NCBI RefSeq assembly: GCF_901538355.1
Contig: NZ_LR593887.1
Coordinates: 3,510,920 to 3,574,919, forward strand
Direction of reading: 5' to 3'
Length of the DNA: 64,000 nt
Source of the DNA: Tuwongella immobilis
GTDB lineage: Bacteria > Planctomycetota > Planctomycetia > Gemmatales > Gemmataceae
The position numbers were made by a program, and so were the translations under genes. Within the stretch, counting starts at the first letter, position 1. Every line of letters starts with the position of its first letter. A model generated the notes under the pieces. The model had not been told where the DNA came from. It saw only the letters and a program-made list of their open reading frames with translations, and made no database searches. Positions 1-7,968 of the stretch are shown here, in pieces.

Positions 1-2078
1 CCGAGAATGACCACTTTTCGCGTCTCGCCCGGAGCAAGCGGTTGAGAATCATTCGCTTGTTCGGGAATATATTCTTGTTCGGGACTCGGCCAGGGAAAGT
101 AACCACCCAAATAGTAGCGTTGCTTGGACCGACCCAGTTCCAGTCCCGCGAAAATTCCCGCATCGTCCTTGCCTGCGGCTCGATTCAACGCCGGATCACT
201 GGGACAGAATGACCATTCGGAAGACAGATTCTTTACTTCCAATTGAATCATCATGACATTATTCCGGCGAGACTCTTGATCCGGATTTTTTCGAGATTTC
301 ACCCGAATCGGCCTCTCGACAATCGCAAGCGGCTTCACCTGCAACTGATTGACCGTAATCGTCTGCCCCAGCTTCACTTGAAGTTGTTCGGGAACCGGAC
401 GGTGGTTGTGCGGCACCAAATTGCTCAGACTCGATGTCTTGCGACGATCGGCTTTTTCGTATTCGCCCACCACATCGGGGATTGCCTCAAATGGGTGCCG
501 TGCTTCGATGGTTTGGAAGAACCACCCATAGACCGCTGCTCCGGTCGCCACTAGCGCCCACAGCAAGAAAATAATCAGCAGCATCGGATTGGCCCCCGAT
601 TTCGCGGGAGGCGTCCGAGGATTGGCACGAGTCCGAACAGGCTCAGATTCGACTTCGGGAGTTGGCGCAACTTCTGGAGCGGCCGGTGCAGAAAAGGCGT
701 TCGGTTGCGCAGCTGGTGCGGGTTGTTCCCAGCCCGAAAAGGTGTTGGCTTCCGCTTGCGGAGCGGGCGGCTCTTGCCCCCAATAAGCCGGTGCGGCAGG
801 AGGCGGAATCGTCGGAACCGGTTCGGGCGCAATCGGTTGCGGATAATTCGCTTGCGGATAATTCGCTTGCGGAGTCGGTCCACCCGGATACCCAGTGGGC
901 ATACCACCCGCATTCGGATAGTTGGGTGCATAGAAGTTAGGCTGCGGCGCGACCGCCGGCGGCGCGGGCGGGGCCACCATCGGTGGGGGCATCGCCGGTG
1001 CAGCGGGGGTGTACGCGCCCGGATTGCCAAACATCGGCGGCGCAGGCGGCACAAACGCGGGCGCTACCGGCGGTTCATATGCAGGCGCAGCAGGCGGTTC
1101 CGGTGGCAAAATCGGTTTTGTGCTACGGGTATCCGCGAAGAAATCATTCTCATCCGATTCGCTGAAGATGCTCTCGGGAGCCTCACGCGGCGGTTGAAAA
1201 CTCGGGAACATCGGTTCCGAATCATCATCGAGCGTTTCTTCGGATGGAAGTGGGAACGAATCCGTCGGTGCGGGCTGAGGCGCGGTCACTCGCTCATCGA
1301 CAAACGTCCGTTCGGATGACACTGGCTCGACGGGCGTCTGCTGCGACGGTGCCGGGGTGAACACCGGCTGAGCGGGTTGTTCAGCCGGGAGATGTTCCGA
1401 CGAGGATGGCACCGTCGGCGGCGGCGTCAACTCGAATGCGTGTGTCGCTTGATTCGAGGACGCGGCGGGGATGTTCGAAGTCGGAAATGTCGGCGGCACA
1501 ACCGGTGGAATCGCTGGCGGAGCCGGTGGCGATGCTGGCGATTGCGTCTGAAAATTCGTCGCGGGCAAAATCACCGGCGGGGGCGGCACCATCGGCGGGG
1601 TGCTCGTCGGCACAGGTGGTTGAAATGCCACGGGTTGCGGCGGCTGGACTGGTGGCTGATAGACCGGCTGTTGCGGCATCGGCGGCTGGTACGCCACGGG
1701 CTGCGGTTGCTGCGCGGGCGGCTGATAGACGGGTTGTTGCGGCGGCGCAGGCGGTTGATACGCTACAGGTTGCGGTTGCTGCGCGGGTGGCTGATATGGC
1801 ATCGGCTGAGGCTGCGGCGCAGGCGGCTGATAGGTCATTGGCTGCGGTTGCTGGGCCGGCGGCTGGTAGCTGGGTTGTTGCGGCGGGGGAGCCGGTTGAA
1901 CCGCTGGCGGTGGTTGCATCGGAGCAACGGGACGCGGAGCAACAGGCGGCGTGGGGCCGACGACGGGAGCCTGAACGACGTTCTTGCAGTGCGGACAGCG
2001 AACACTTCGCCCCATGTAGGCTTTGTTCACTGCCATCATTTGACCGCAGAACGAACAGTTAAACGTAATCGTCTCCAT
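1..2078 (-). CDS. Zinc-ribbon, Pro-rich, single-pass membrane protein (partial)
   Basis: The gene runs off the left edge, so the C-terminus is missing; 692 codons are visible and the frame is open throughout. Cysteines 8, 11, 28 and 31 form a CxxC-x16-CxxC zinc ribbon. Residues from about 45 to 490 are Pro/Gln/Ala-rich low complexity, including YQPP-type repeats. One hydrophobic helix lies at about 499-520 and is followed by at least 170 residues of ordered-looking sequence, so the ribbon should face the cytoplasm and the C-terminal domain the outside. The ATG at 2078 follows a GGGGAG ribosome site and begins 15 bases after the bioD stop, so it is probably the last gene of the bioAD transcript. 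The function is unknown; no link to biotin is visible in the protein itself. Confidence 0.85.
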   Translation of the reverse strand, partial: METITFNCSFCGQMMAVNKAYMGRSVRCPHCKNVVQAPVVGPTPPVAPRPVAPMQPPPAVQPAPPPQQPSYQPPAQQPQPMTYQPPAPQPQPMPYQPPAQQPQPVAYQPPAPPQQPVYQPPAQQPQPVAYQPPMPQQPVYQPPVQPPQPVAFQPPVPTSTPPMVPPPPVILPATNFQTQSPASPPAPPAIPPVVPPTFPTSNIPAASSNQATHAFELTPPPTVPSSSEHLPAEQPAQPVFTPAPSQQTPVEPVSSERTFVDERVTAPQPAPTDSFPLPSEETLDDDSEPMFPSFQPPREAPESIFSESDENDFFADTRSTKPILPPEPPAAPAYEPPVAPAFVPPAPPMFGNPGAYTPAAPAMPPPMVAPPAPPAVAPQPNFYAPNYPNAGGMPTGYPGGPTPQANYPQANYPQPIAPEPVPTIPPPAAPAYWGQEPPAPQAEANTFSGWEQPAPAAQPNAFSAPAAPEVAPTPEVESEPVRTRANPRTPPAKSGANPMLLIIFLLWALVATGAAVYGWFFQTIEARHPFEAIPDVVGEYEKADRRKTSSLSNLVPHNHRPVPEQLQVKLGQTITVNQLQVKPLAIVERPIRVKSRKNPDQESRRNNVMMIQLEVKNLSSEWSFCPSDPALNRAAGKDDAGIFAGLELGRSKQRYYLGGYFPWPSPEQEYIPEQANDSQPLAPGETRKVVIL
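1620..1890 (-). repeat. Imperfect YQPP/QQPQP coding repeats
   Basis: About eight imperfect copies of a unit encoding YQPP plus QQPQP-like residues lie in tandem inside the Pro-rich linker of the zinc-ribbon protein. The DNA shows matching short repeats (variants of ggctgataggcgggttgttg). The array probably forms an extended spacer, and its copy number may vary between strains. Confidence 0.6.
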
Positions 2079-2093
2079 CGTCTCCCCTGCGTC

Positions 2094-2819
2094 TTAAATC
2101 GGATTGCGGGTTGAGGATTCCAAAACAGTTTTCAGTGCCTGACGCAGTCGCTGGCCTTCCAGTTCCGGGATTTGGGCAGAATCCAACCGTCCCATCTCGG
2201 TATACGGAAGTTCGGCCCAGATGGGCAGCGGTATTCGACGCTGAATCTCCCGGACTGCGGTGCGTTCGGCGAGGCTGTCTCCGGGTCGATCGCTGTTGAC
2301 AATCAGTCCAACCACCGAAATTCCGCGGCGCATGGCGGCTTCGACAGTCAACAGCGTGTGATTCAGCGTCCCCAGCCCGCGCCGCGTCACGATCAGCGTG
2401 GGCATATTCAGGGCCGAAATCCAATCGGCAACCGTCTCGGTTTCGGTCAACGGGCAGAGTAACCCACCCACCCCTTCCACGATCAGGCAATGATTCGGCG
2501 ATAACTCCGCTTGAACCCCGGACACCAACTCAGCCAGTTGAAGCGATCGCCCCTCAACTTCCGCAGCGACGGGCGGCGCAGCCGGTTCCCGAAATCGCCA
2601 CGGCGTGATTCGTTCTGGCGGAATCGCTCGGCCTTGGGCGTCCCAAATTGCTCGAGTGTCTTCCGCCATTCCATCGGGTTGATTCGGATCGACTCCGCTG
2701 GCAACGGGCTTCAGAGTTCGTACCGCAACTCCTTGTTCACGAAGCAGTTGCGTTAGAAGCACCGTGACCATGGTTTTGCCCACGCCAGTATCGGTGCCGG
2801 TGATAAACAGCGCATTCAT
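2094..2819 (-). CDS. bioD: Dethiobiotin synthetase
   Basis: BioD makes dethiobiotin from 7,8-diaminopelargonate, CO2 and ATP, the penultimate step of biotin synthesis, in the cytoplasm. The 241-residue length is normal for the family. The P-loop GTDTGVGKT sits at residues 8-16, and the VEGVGG motif that contributes to the active site is present near residue 115. The gene starts 12 bases after the bioA stop on the same strand, so the two consecutive pathway steps are cotranscribed. The bioF and bioB genes are not in the window. Confidence 0.95.
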   Translation of the reverse strand: MNALFITGTDTGVGKTMVTVLLTQLLREQGVAVRTLKPVASGVDPNQPDGMAEDTRAIWDAQGRAIPPERITPWRFREPAAPPVAAEVEGRSLQLAELVSGVQAELSPNHCLIVEGVGGLLCPLTETETVADWISALNMPTLIVTRRGLGTLNHTLLTVEAAMRRGISVVGLIVNSDRPGDSLAERTAVREIQRRIPLPIWAELPYTEMGRLDSAQIPELEGQRLRQALKTVLESSTRNPI

Positions 2820-2831
2820 GAGAATGGAAAC

Positions 2832-4205
2832 TCACTCCATTGGAGTTGTGGAAATGGCATGATAAACGAATTCGCAGAGCCGGTCCAACAAAGAAACATC
2901 GATTCCCAGCGGCGGCATCACCACCAACACATCACGAAGCGGACGAATCAGAACGCCTTGTTCGCGCAGTTTGCGACAAATGTGATGTCCCAATCGTCGC
3001 TCGGCGGGAAAAGGCGTTTTGGTCTCTCGATTTTGCACCAATTCGACGCCCATCAGCAGGCCCAACTGCCGAACGTTGCCGACAATCGGGAGATCCCGCA
3101 ATCGCTCGGCCCACCGTTGGAGCAACTGCACCCGTTCGGCCAAACCGGCGAGAACGCCCCCCTCCAGCAGTCGATCGATACTGGCCAGCGAGACGGCCGC
3201 GCCAAGCGGGTTGCCGGTAAAGGTGTGCCCATGAAAAAACGTCGTCCCCGATAGCGCATCGCCCAAAAATGCCTGGAAAATTCGATCATGAGTCAAAGTC
3301 GCCGCCATGGGCAAATAGCCGCCGCTCAACCCTTTGGCGACGCAAAGGAAGTCGGGCACGACCGATTCATGCTGACAGGCGAACATCGTCCCCGTTCGTC
3401 CGAATCCGACCGCGACTTCGTCGGCAATCAACAAGACATCGTGGCGATGGGTCGCGTCGCGCAATCGTCGTAAGTAGTTGGCGGGTAACGGGATCATTCC
3501 CGCGGCCCCCTGCACTCCCGGCTCGATGACCACGGCGGCGAGTTGCTCAGCCTCCCGCTCGATGAGTCGCTCCAACTCCTGCACACATTCCAGCAAGCAG
3601 CTTGTGGGCTGCAACCCCATTGGACAGCGATAGCAGTTTGGCGAAGGTACACGGAAGGTCTCAAATAGCAACGGCTTAAAGCGATTGTGGAAGCGTCCGA
3701 TATCGCCGACGCTGACGTCGCCCAGAGTGTCGCCGTGATACGCGCCTTGGAGCGCCGCGAATCGAGTCTTCTGCGGTTTGGCGGGAGTGGTTTGCTGCCA
3801 AAACTGAAAGGCCATTTTGAGGGCGACTTCAACGGCCGTGGCACCACTGTCGGAAAAGAAAACGCGAGTCAGCCCTTCGGGTGCGATTTCCGCAAGTTTG
3901 CGGGCCAAGCGGATCGATGGCACATTCCCGATCCCCAGCAAGGTCGAATGCGCGACCTTCCCCAATTGATCGTGGATGGCTTGATCCAATTCCGGCACAC
4001 AATGCCCATGGACGTTGCACCACATCGACGAGACACCATCAATGTAGGCATTCCCGTCTAAATCATAGAGCATCGCCCCCTCGGCACGCTCGATAATCAG
4101 CGGACGTTCCTGAGCATATTCCTGCATCGGCGTGAACGGGTGCCAAACATGCTGACGATCCCAATCTTCGAGTTCCTGCCGACTGGGAAAAGCCGATGCG
4201 GTCAT
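2832..4205 (-). CDS. bioA: Adenosylmethionine-8-amino-7-oxononanoate aminotransferase
   Basis: BioA is a PLP enzyme that uses S-adenosylmethionine as amino donor to convert KAPA to 7,8-diaminopelargonate. The product is 457 residues long, close to the family norm. The N-terminal HVWHPFTPM segment, the GAYHGDTLG loop, the DEVAVGFGRTG aspartate motif and the PLP lysine in the CVAKGLSGGYLP segment are all visible. The frame is also open back to a TTG at 4220, but the ATG at 4205 is preferred because GGGAG lies about nine bases upstream and the family begins here. It is the first gene of the bioA-bioD-zinc-ribbon series; the leader contains an inverted repeat (4236-4291). Confidence 0.95.
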   Translation of the reverse strand: MTASAFPSRQELEDWDRQHVWHPFTPMQEYAQERPLIIERAEGAMLYDLDGNAYIDGVSSMWCNVHGHCVPELDQAIHDQLGKVAHSTLLGIGNVPSIRLARKLAEIAPEGLTRVFFSDSGATAVEVALKMAFQFWQQTTPAKPQKTRFAALQGAYHGDTLGDVSVGDIGRFHNRFKPLLFETFRVPSPNCYRCPMGLQPTSCLLECVQELERLIEREAEQLAAVVIEPGVQGAAGMIPLPANYLRRLRDATHRHDVLLIADEVAVGFGRTGTMFACQHESVVPDFLCVAKGLSGGYLPMAATLTHDRIFQAFLGDALSGTTFFHGHTFTGNPLGAAVSLASIDRLLEGGVLAGLAERVQLLQRWAERLRDLPIVGNVRQLGLLMGVELVQNRETKTPFPAERRLGHHICRKLREQGVLIRPLRDVLVVMPPLGIDVSLLDRLCEFVYHAISTTPME

Positions 4206-4235
4206 TCTGAATGCTCCCAAGCCAAAGATCCGATC

Positions 4236-4291
4236 GAAAGTCGGCAGAAGTCTGCATTCCGATCGGCTTGCCGACTTTCTCGCCGACTTCT
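4236..4291 (-). promoter_or_regulatory. Inverted repeat in bioA leader
   Basis: GAAAGTCGGCA at 4236-4246 is matched perfectly by its reverse complement at 4269-4279 with a 22-base spacer. A second pair, AGAAGTC (4246-4252) and GACTTCT (4285-4291), overlaps it, so the two pairings could be alternative. It lies 31-86 bases upstream of the bioA ATG. A weak promoter (TTCCCG, 17 bases, TATGCT, reading leftward from 4382 to 4354) would place it in the 5' leader. It resembles neither a BirA nor a BioR operator. Whether it acts as an RNA structure or a repressor site is unknown. Confidence 0.4.
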
Positions 4292-4479
4292 GATGACATA
4301 TTCATGCATGGCAACGCGATTCATTGCAACCGTGTCGCCGATTGTCCGCCATTAGCATACGTGCTGCGACGATTTCCGGGAAGTTGCACAAGAGACTCCC
4401 AAAGTGCGCCGCCGTCTGGTATGACGATGCTACCGAAAGCGTTCTGCTCAGCGATGTTCGTGCGACGTGAGGACGGCTC

Positions 4480-6099
4480 ATGGGTGTGACAAACGAGATG
4501 TTCCGGTTATTCTCCACGGAACTCGACCGGGACTTGCGAACTCTCATCCCGGAATTCCTGCTGATTCTCACCATGGTGATGATCCTGGTCTCCCGTCTGC
4601 TGTTGCCCGCGCGGCGCGTGCCCAGTCTGCTGCTGGGCATCCCGATGGCGAGTCTCGCCGCACTGATCGCCCTGGCTCAGCGATTTCGCCTCGATTTCGT
4701 CTGGCTGGATCACCCGCAGAATCTCCCCGATCGCTTTAGCGGATTGCTGAGTATTGATGGGATGGCGGAATATCTGCGCATCTTTCTGCTGGTGTTTCTG
4801 ATCGCGGGATTGCTGCTGTGTCGAGTCACCGCAGAGCCGCGCGGCGAAGATCGGGCCGACTTTACGATCCTGCTGATTGGCAGCACGCTCGGACTGATGT
4901 TCTTGGTGCAAGCGCAACATTTGCTGATGATGTTCGTCGCCATCGAAATGGCCAGCGTCCCCAGTTATGTGCTTGCGGGGTTCCAAAAGGGCAAGCGGAC
5001 CAGCTCCGAGGCGTCGTTAAAATATGTGCTATTCGGTGCGGCGGCTTCCGGGATGATGCTTTACGGAATCAGTCTGCTAACCGTCACCACCGGCATGGGC
5101 GACTTGATTCGCATCTCGCAAATCTTGCAGCAAACATCGGGAATTCCCAGCGCTGCCGTGATTTGCGCTGTGGGATTGATCGGCGTCGGGCTCGCCTTCA
5201 AACTATCGGCAGCACCCGTGCATCTGTGGTGTCCCGATGTGTTCACGGGGGCGTCGGCTCCGGTTGGCGCGTTTCTGTCAATCGCATCCAAAGCCGGGGC
5301 CGTCGCGGTCAGCATTCGGCTGTTTCATCACTTAGCCGCGAATGACCCGTCCAGCACGATGTTGGCCCAAGGAATCGCCACGGGGCTGATGATTGTCGCC
5401 ATGCTCACCATGACCATCGGCAATCTTGGGGCGTATCGGCAGACCAACGTCAAACGACTGCTGGCCTATTCCACCATCGCCCACGCGGGCTACCTGCTCA
5501 TGGGGATCGCCACGTTGCAGCAAGAAGGCACCAGCGCTGTGCTGTTCTACTTGGCGATGTATTTGCTGATGAATTTGGGTGCGTTTGCCATTGTCAGCTT
5601 TGTGAGCATGCATTCCGGCAGCGAGGAACTCGACGGCTATCGCGGATTGATCCAGCGGTGGCCGACAGCCGCTATCGGGTTGAGCATCTGCTTGATGAGT
5701 CTGATCGGCCTGCCGCCATTGGCCGGATTCCTCGCCAAGTATCAACTCTTTGCCGCAACGGTGGGCACCGCACGATCGATGCAAGAACAGCTCCCAATTC
5801 TGTCCAGTTGGTACTGGGTGATGCTCGGCGTCGCTGGATTGAACACCGTCCTGAGCATTGGATACTACCTGCATTGGATTCGTCTCATGCTGATCGAACC
5901 GGCAGAGCAATCGACCCATCCCCATCCCCAAGGTCGGTTGGTGTCGGCATTTGTGACCTTGCCAGCAACATTCTTGTTGCTGTTTGGCATCGGCGGTGAT
6001 TTGCTGATCCAAGAGGCCCGATCGCTGGCATATGACTCGCGGCCACCCAAGACGATCACGTTTATCAGTCCCTCGATGCCGGGAGGGCCGATCCAATGA
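4480..6099 (+). CDS. nuoN: NADH-quinone oxidoreductase subunit N
   Basis: NuoN is one of the three antiporter-like, proton-translocating membrane subunits of respiratory complex I. The 539-residue product is almost entirely hydrophobic, with about 14 predicted helices. Family features include the glutamate-bearing segment MMFVAIEMASVPSYVLAGF, the following SSEASLKYVLFGAAASG block, and the LAYSTIAHAGYLLMG motif. The ATG at 4480 follows GAGGA. No other nuo gene is adjacent: the left neighbour is the divergent bioA and the right one an unknown small gene that overlaps the nuoN stop by 4 bases. The gene therefore appears detached from the main nuo cluster. Confidence 0.92.
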   Translation: MGVTNEMFRLFSTELDRDLRTLIPEFLLILTMVMILVSRLLLPARRVPSLLLGIPMASLAALIALAQRFRLDFVWLDHPQNLPDRFSGLLSIDGMAEYLRIFLLVFLIAGLLLCRVTAEPRGEDRADFTILLIGSTLGLMFLVQAQHLLMMFVAIEMASVPSYVLAGFQKGKRTSSEASLKYVLFGAAASGMMLYGISLLTVTTGMGDLIRISQILQQTSGIPSAAVICAVGLIGVGLAFKLSAAPVHLWCPDVFTGASAPVGAFLSIASKAGAVAVSIRLFHHLAANDPSSTMLAQGIATGLMIVAMLTMTIGNLGAYRQTNVKRLLAYSTIAHAGYLLMGIATLQQEGTSAVLFYLAMYLLMNLGAFAIVSFVSMHSGSEELDGYRGLIQRWPTAAIGLSICLMSLIGLPPLAGFLAKYQLFAATVGTARSMQEQLPILSSWYWVMLGVAGLNTVLSIGYYLHWIRLMLIEPAEQSTHPHPQGRLVSAFVTLPATFLLLFGIGGDLLIQEARSLAYDSRPPKTITFISPSMPGGPIQ

Positions 6100-6512
6100 C
6101 CAAGCTCGAATCGTTGAAATCGTTCCGCGATCATGTCCGTTGGGAACTGCGATGTCTCTGGCCGTATTCGCAAGAAGCATCGCTCTGGGCCGCGCTGCAC
6201 GATCATCCGATGTTGACGCAGTTGCATCACTGCTGCGAGGTCGAGCACGGCATTTGGGAACGCATCGAGACCTGGCTCCAGCAGCAATCGATTTCGGTCG
6301 AACCGCTCGGACCGTTTCCATCTCGATTTTCGGGATACAATTTCGTCAATCTTCGCGCGATTCTGCCGTTGCTGCGCTCCGAAGCCGAAGTTTCCAAGCA
6401 CGCTTGGGACCGCTGGCTTCGGGAAGCCGACCCCGCAGTCGCGGAACCAGTGCGGCACTGGTTGACCGATTTGGACGAGAATCGTCAGCGATTTCTTGCG
6501 AGCATTCCGTAA
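6096..6512 (+). CDS. Hypothetical protein, 138 aa
   Basis: No known family was recognised. The start overlaps the nuoN stop as ATGA, which implies translational coupling, and the TatD gene begins 12 bases after its stop, so the three genes form one operon. The protein is soluble, with no signal peptide or membrane segment. It is rich in Trp, His and Leu, with a run near residue 45 containing HHCCEVEH and an apparently all-helical character. The close His and Cys residues could bind metal, but this is only a suggestion. A role in complex I assembly or in nucleic-acid metabolism with TatD cannot be distinguished. Confidence 0.75.
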   Translation: MTKLESLKSFRDHVRWELRCLWPYSQEASLWAALHDHPMLTQLHHCCEVEHGIWERIETWLQQQSISVEPLGPFPSRFSGYNFVNLRAILPLLRSEAEVSKHAWDRWLREADPAVAEPVRHWLTDLDENRQRFLASIP

Positions 6513-6524
6513 CCCGAGACGATT

Positions 6525-7310
6525 ATGCCTTGGATTGATACACACGCGCATTTGTTCGAAGACCGCTTTGATGCCGACCGCGATTCCATATTGTCTCGCT
6601 TTCCGGAAGATGGAATCGCCGCCTGCTTTTGCATCGGCCTCGATCGGCAGACTAGCGAGCAATCGCTGGCCATGGCGCAGGCATGGGAGCGGATTTTCGC
6701 GGTGGTGGGGATTCAGCCCAACTACACGGCGGAGGTGCAGCCTGGCGATTGGGAACAGATACTGCATCTGTCGCAGCAGCCGAAAGTTGTCGCCATCGGT
6801 GAATCCGGATTGGACCGATATTGGAAAGATCGCGCACCGTTTGATGTGCAACAAGTCTATTTCGATCGCCACTTGGAACTGGCGCATGAACGCGATTTGC
6901 CGATCATCATTCACAATCGAGAGGCGGATGCCGACATCCTGGAAAGCCTGCAACGGCATGCCGCCAAAATCGGAACGATTCGTGGGGTGATGCACTCGTT
7001 TAGCTCGCCGGATTGGGCGTTCGCGCGGGCCTGTCTCGATCTGGGATTGCATCTGTCCTTCGCGGGAATGCTCACCTACCCCAGCGCGAAACCGCTGCGC
7101 GAAATCGCCGCGAAAGTCCCCCTCGATCGTCTGCTGATCGAAACCGATTGCCCCTACTTGTCCCCGATTCCGAAACGCGGCCAACGCAACGAACCGGCAT
7201 ACGTCGCACACACGGCCCACAAGTTGGCCGAATTGCATCAATTGCCGATCGAGACCATGGCCGACACACTCTACCGCAACACCGTCCAGTTGTTCCGATT
7301 ACCGGAATGA
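6525..7310 (+). CDS. TatD-family metal-dependent hydrolase (probable DNase)
   Basis: This is a 261-residue TIM-barrel hydrolase of the TatD/YcfH family, whose studied members are Mg-dependent DNA exonucleases. Metal ligands are visible in order: HAH in DTHAHL near the N-terminus, the glutamate of GESGLD, the histidine of IIIHNREA, the histidine of GVMHSFS, and the aspartate of LIETDCPYLSP. The usual tyrosine pair after GEIGLD reads RY here. Length is typical. It is the third gene of the nuoN operon. Which family member it is (TatD, YcfH or YjjV type) cannot be decided from sequence alone. Confidence 0.9.
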   Translation: MPWIDTHAHLFEDRFDADRDSILSRFPEDGIAACFCIGLDRQTSEQSLAMAQAWERIFAVVGIQPNYTAEVQPGDWEQILHLSQQPKVVAIGESGLDRYWKDRAPFDVQQVYFDRHLELAHERDLPIIIHNREADADILESLQRHAAKIGTIRGVMHSFSSPDWAFARACLDLGLHLSFAGMLTYPSAKPLREIAAKVPLDRLLIETDCPYLSPIPKRGQRNEPAYVAHTAHKLAELHQLPIETMADTLYRNTVQLFRLPE

Positions 7311-7617
7311 ATCGGCTTGGCGATCTGCCCGTGTCGCTCGCATCGGTGCCGCCAGAATTCGCCATTTCGACGATCCTGCCACATAAACTTCGCCACTCAC
7401 CTAACAATTTTGTGATGGTCCCGGATCACATGAGTGGCGAACTCCCACATTCGAGCCGATTTCCTCTGTGTCCATGCATGCGATCGAAGTCGTCCGATTG
7501 CGGACGGTCCTTGAAATTGACCTGTTTCAGAAACTTAGTCATTGACCTAACTAAAATTCGTGGTAGACTGGCCACACCACTCGATGAGACGACGAGACCA
7601 ATCACCACGGTGCGGCC
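7311..7617 (+). other. Intergenic region with nested inverted repeats
   Basis: This 307-base gap contains no convincing gene. TTCGCCACTCA at 7389-7399 pairs perfectly with TGAGTGGCGAA at 7431-7441. Directly inside the right arm, TGTGAT (7411-7416) pairs with ATCACA (7425-7430) around an 8-base loop. Together they could form a 17-bp helix interrupted by an 11-base bulge on the left side. No T-tract follows, so it is not a standard intrinsic terminator, though it could end tatD mRNA or be a regulatory RNA or protein site. The right part holds the ArsR operator-promoter. Confidence 0.55.
7535..7571 (+). promoter_or_regulatory. Promoter overlapped by palindromic operator of arsR-like gene
   Basis: TTAGT (7535-7539) and ACTAA (7550-7554) form an imperfect 20-base palindrome. 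A -35-like TTGACC (7543-7548) lies inside it, and a -10-like TAGACT is at 7564-7569 with a short 15-base spacer. Repressor bound to the palindrome would block polymerase. That layout fits autoregulation by the ArsR-type protein encoded just downstream. Confidence 0.5.
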
Positions 7618-7968
7618 ATGGGCGATGCAGTGATGGCGGATGCAATCTTCCGCGCGCTATCCGATTCGACACGACGGAAAGTCTTGGAACGATTGGCCAA
7701 AGGCCCAGCGTCGGTGTCGGAGCTTGCTGCCCAATTTCAGATGAAGTTGCCGTCTTTTGTTCAGCATTTGTCCATTTTGGAGAAATGCCAACTGGTGACT
7801 TCTCAGAAAATCGGCCGCACGCGGTACTATCGGATCGAACGCGATCAGCTCAAGATTGCCGAGGATTGGCTCGTGCAGCAACGTCGAGAATGGGAAACCC
7901 GATTGGATCAGTTGGATGCGTATCTCGTTCAACTTCACGCAAAGGAATCCCGTGAATCAGACACCTGA
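7618..7968 (+). CDS. ArsR-family HTH transcriptional repressor
   Basis: This is a 116-residue winged helix-turn-helix protein. The N-terminal FRALSDSTRRKVLERLAKG segment, the recognition helix around SVSELAAQFQMKLPSFVQHL, and the wing region TSQKIGRTRYYRIE are typical of the metal-independent ArsR subgroup that sits beside SRPBCC proteins. The usual metal-site ELCVCD box is absent, so metal sensing is unlikely. The next gene starts inside its last codons (17-base overlap). An ATG at 7633 is an equally possible start, and neither has a clear ribosome site. A palindrome over its promoter suggests self-repression. Confidence 0.9.
   Translation: MGDAVMADAIFRALSDSTRRKVLERLAKGPASVSELAAQFQMKLPSFVQHLSILEKCQLVTSQKIGRTRYYRIERDQLKIAEDWLVQQRREWETRLDQLDAYLVQLHAKESRESDT

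Noticed and set aside
705-2114. Arg-rich plus-strand frames opposite the zinc-ribbon gene
   Set aside because: They are the complement of the Pro/Gln repeat region, and repeats keep several frames open.
4206-4220. TTG start for bioA at 4220
   Set aside because: The ribosome site GGGAG lies between it and the ATG at 4205, so the ATG is the natural start.
5332-7241. Long antisense open frames opposite nuoN and tatD (329 and 458 codons)
   Set aside because: They lie wholly opposite well-supported genes, have no family resemblance and no ribosome site, and have the composition expected of shadow frames.
7411-7430. CRP-like palindrome TGTGAT-N8-ATCACA
   Set aside because: The distance between half-sites (TGTGA-N10-TCACA) is four bases more than in CRP sites, and the motif is better explained as part of the larger hairpin.
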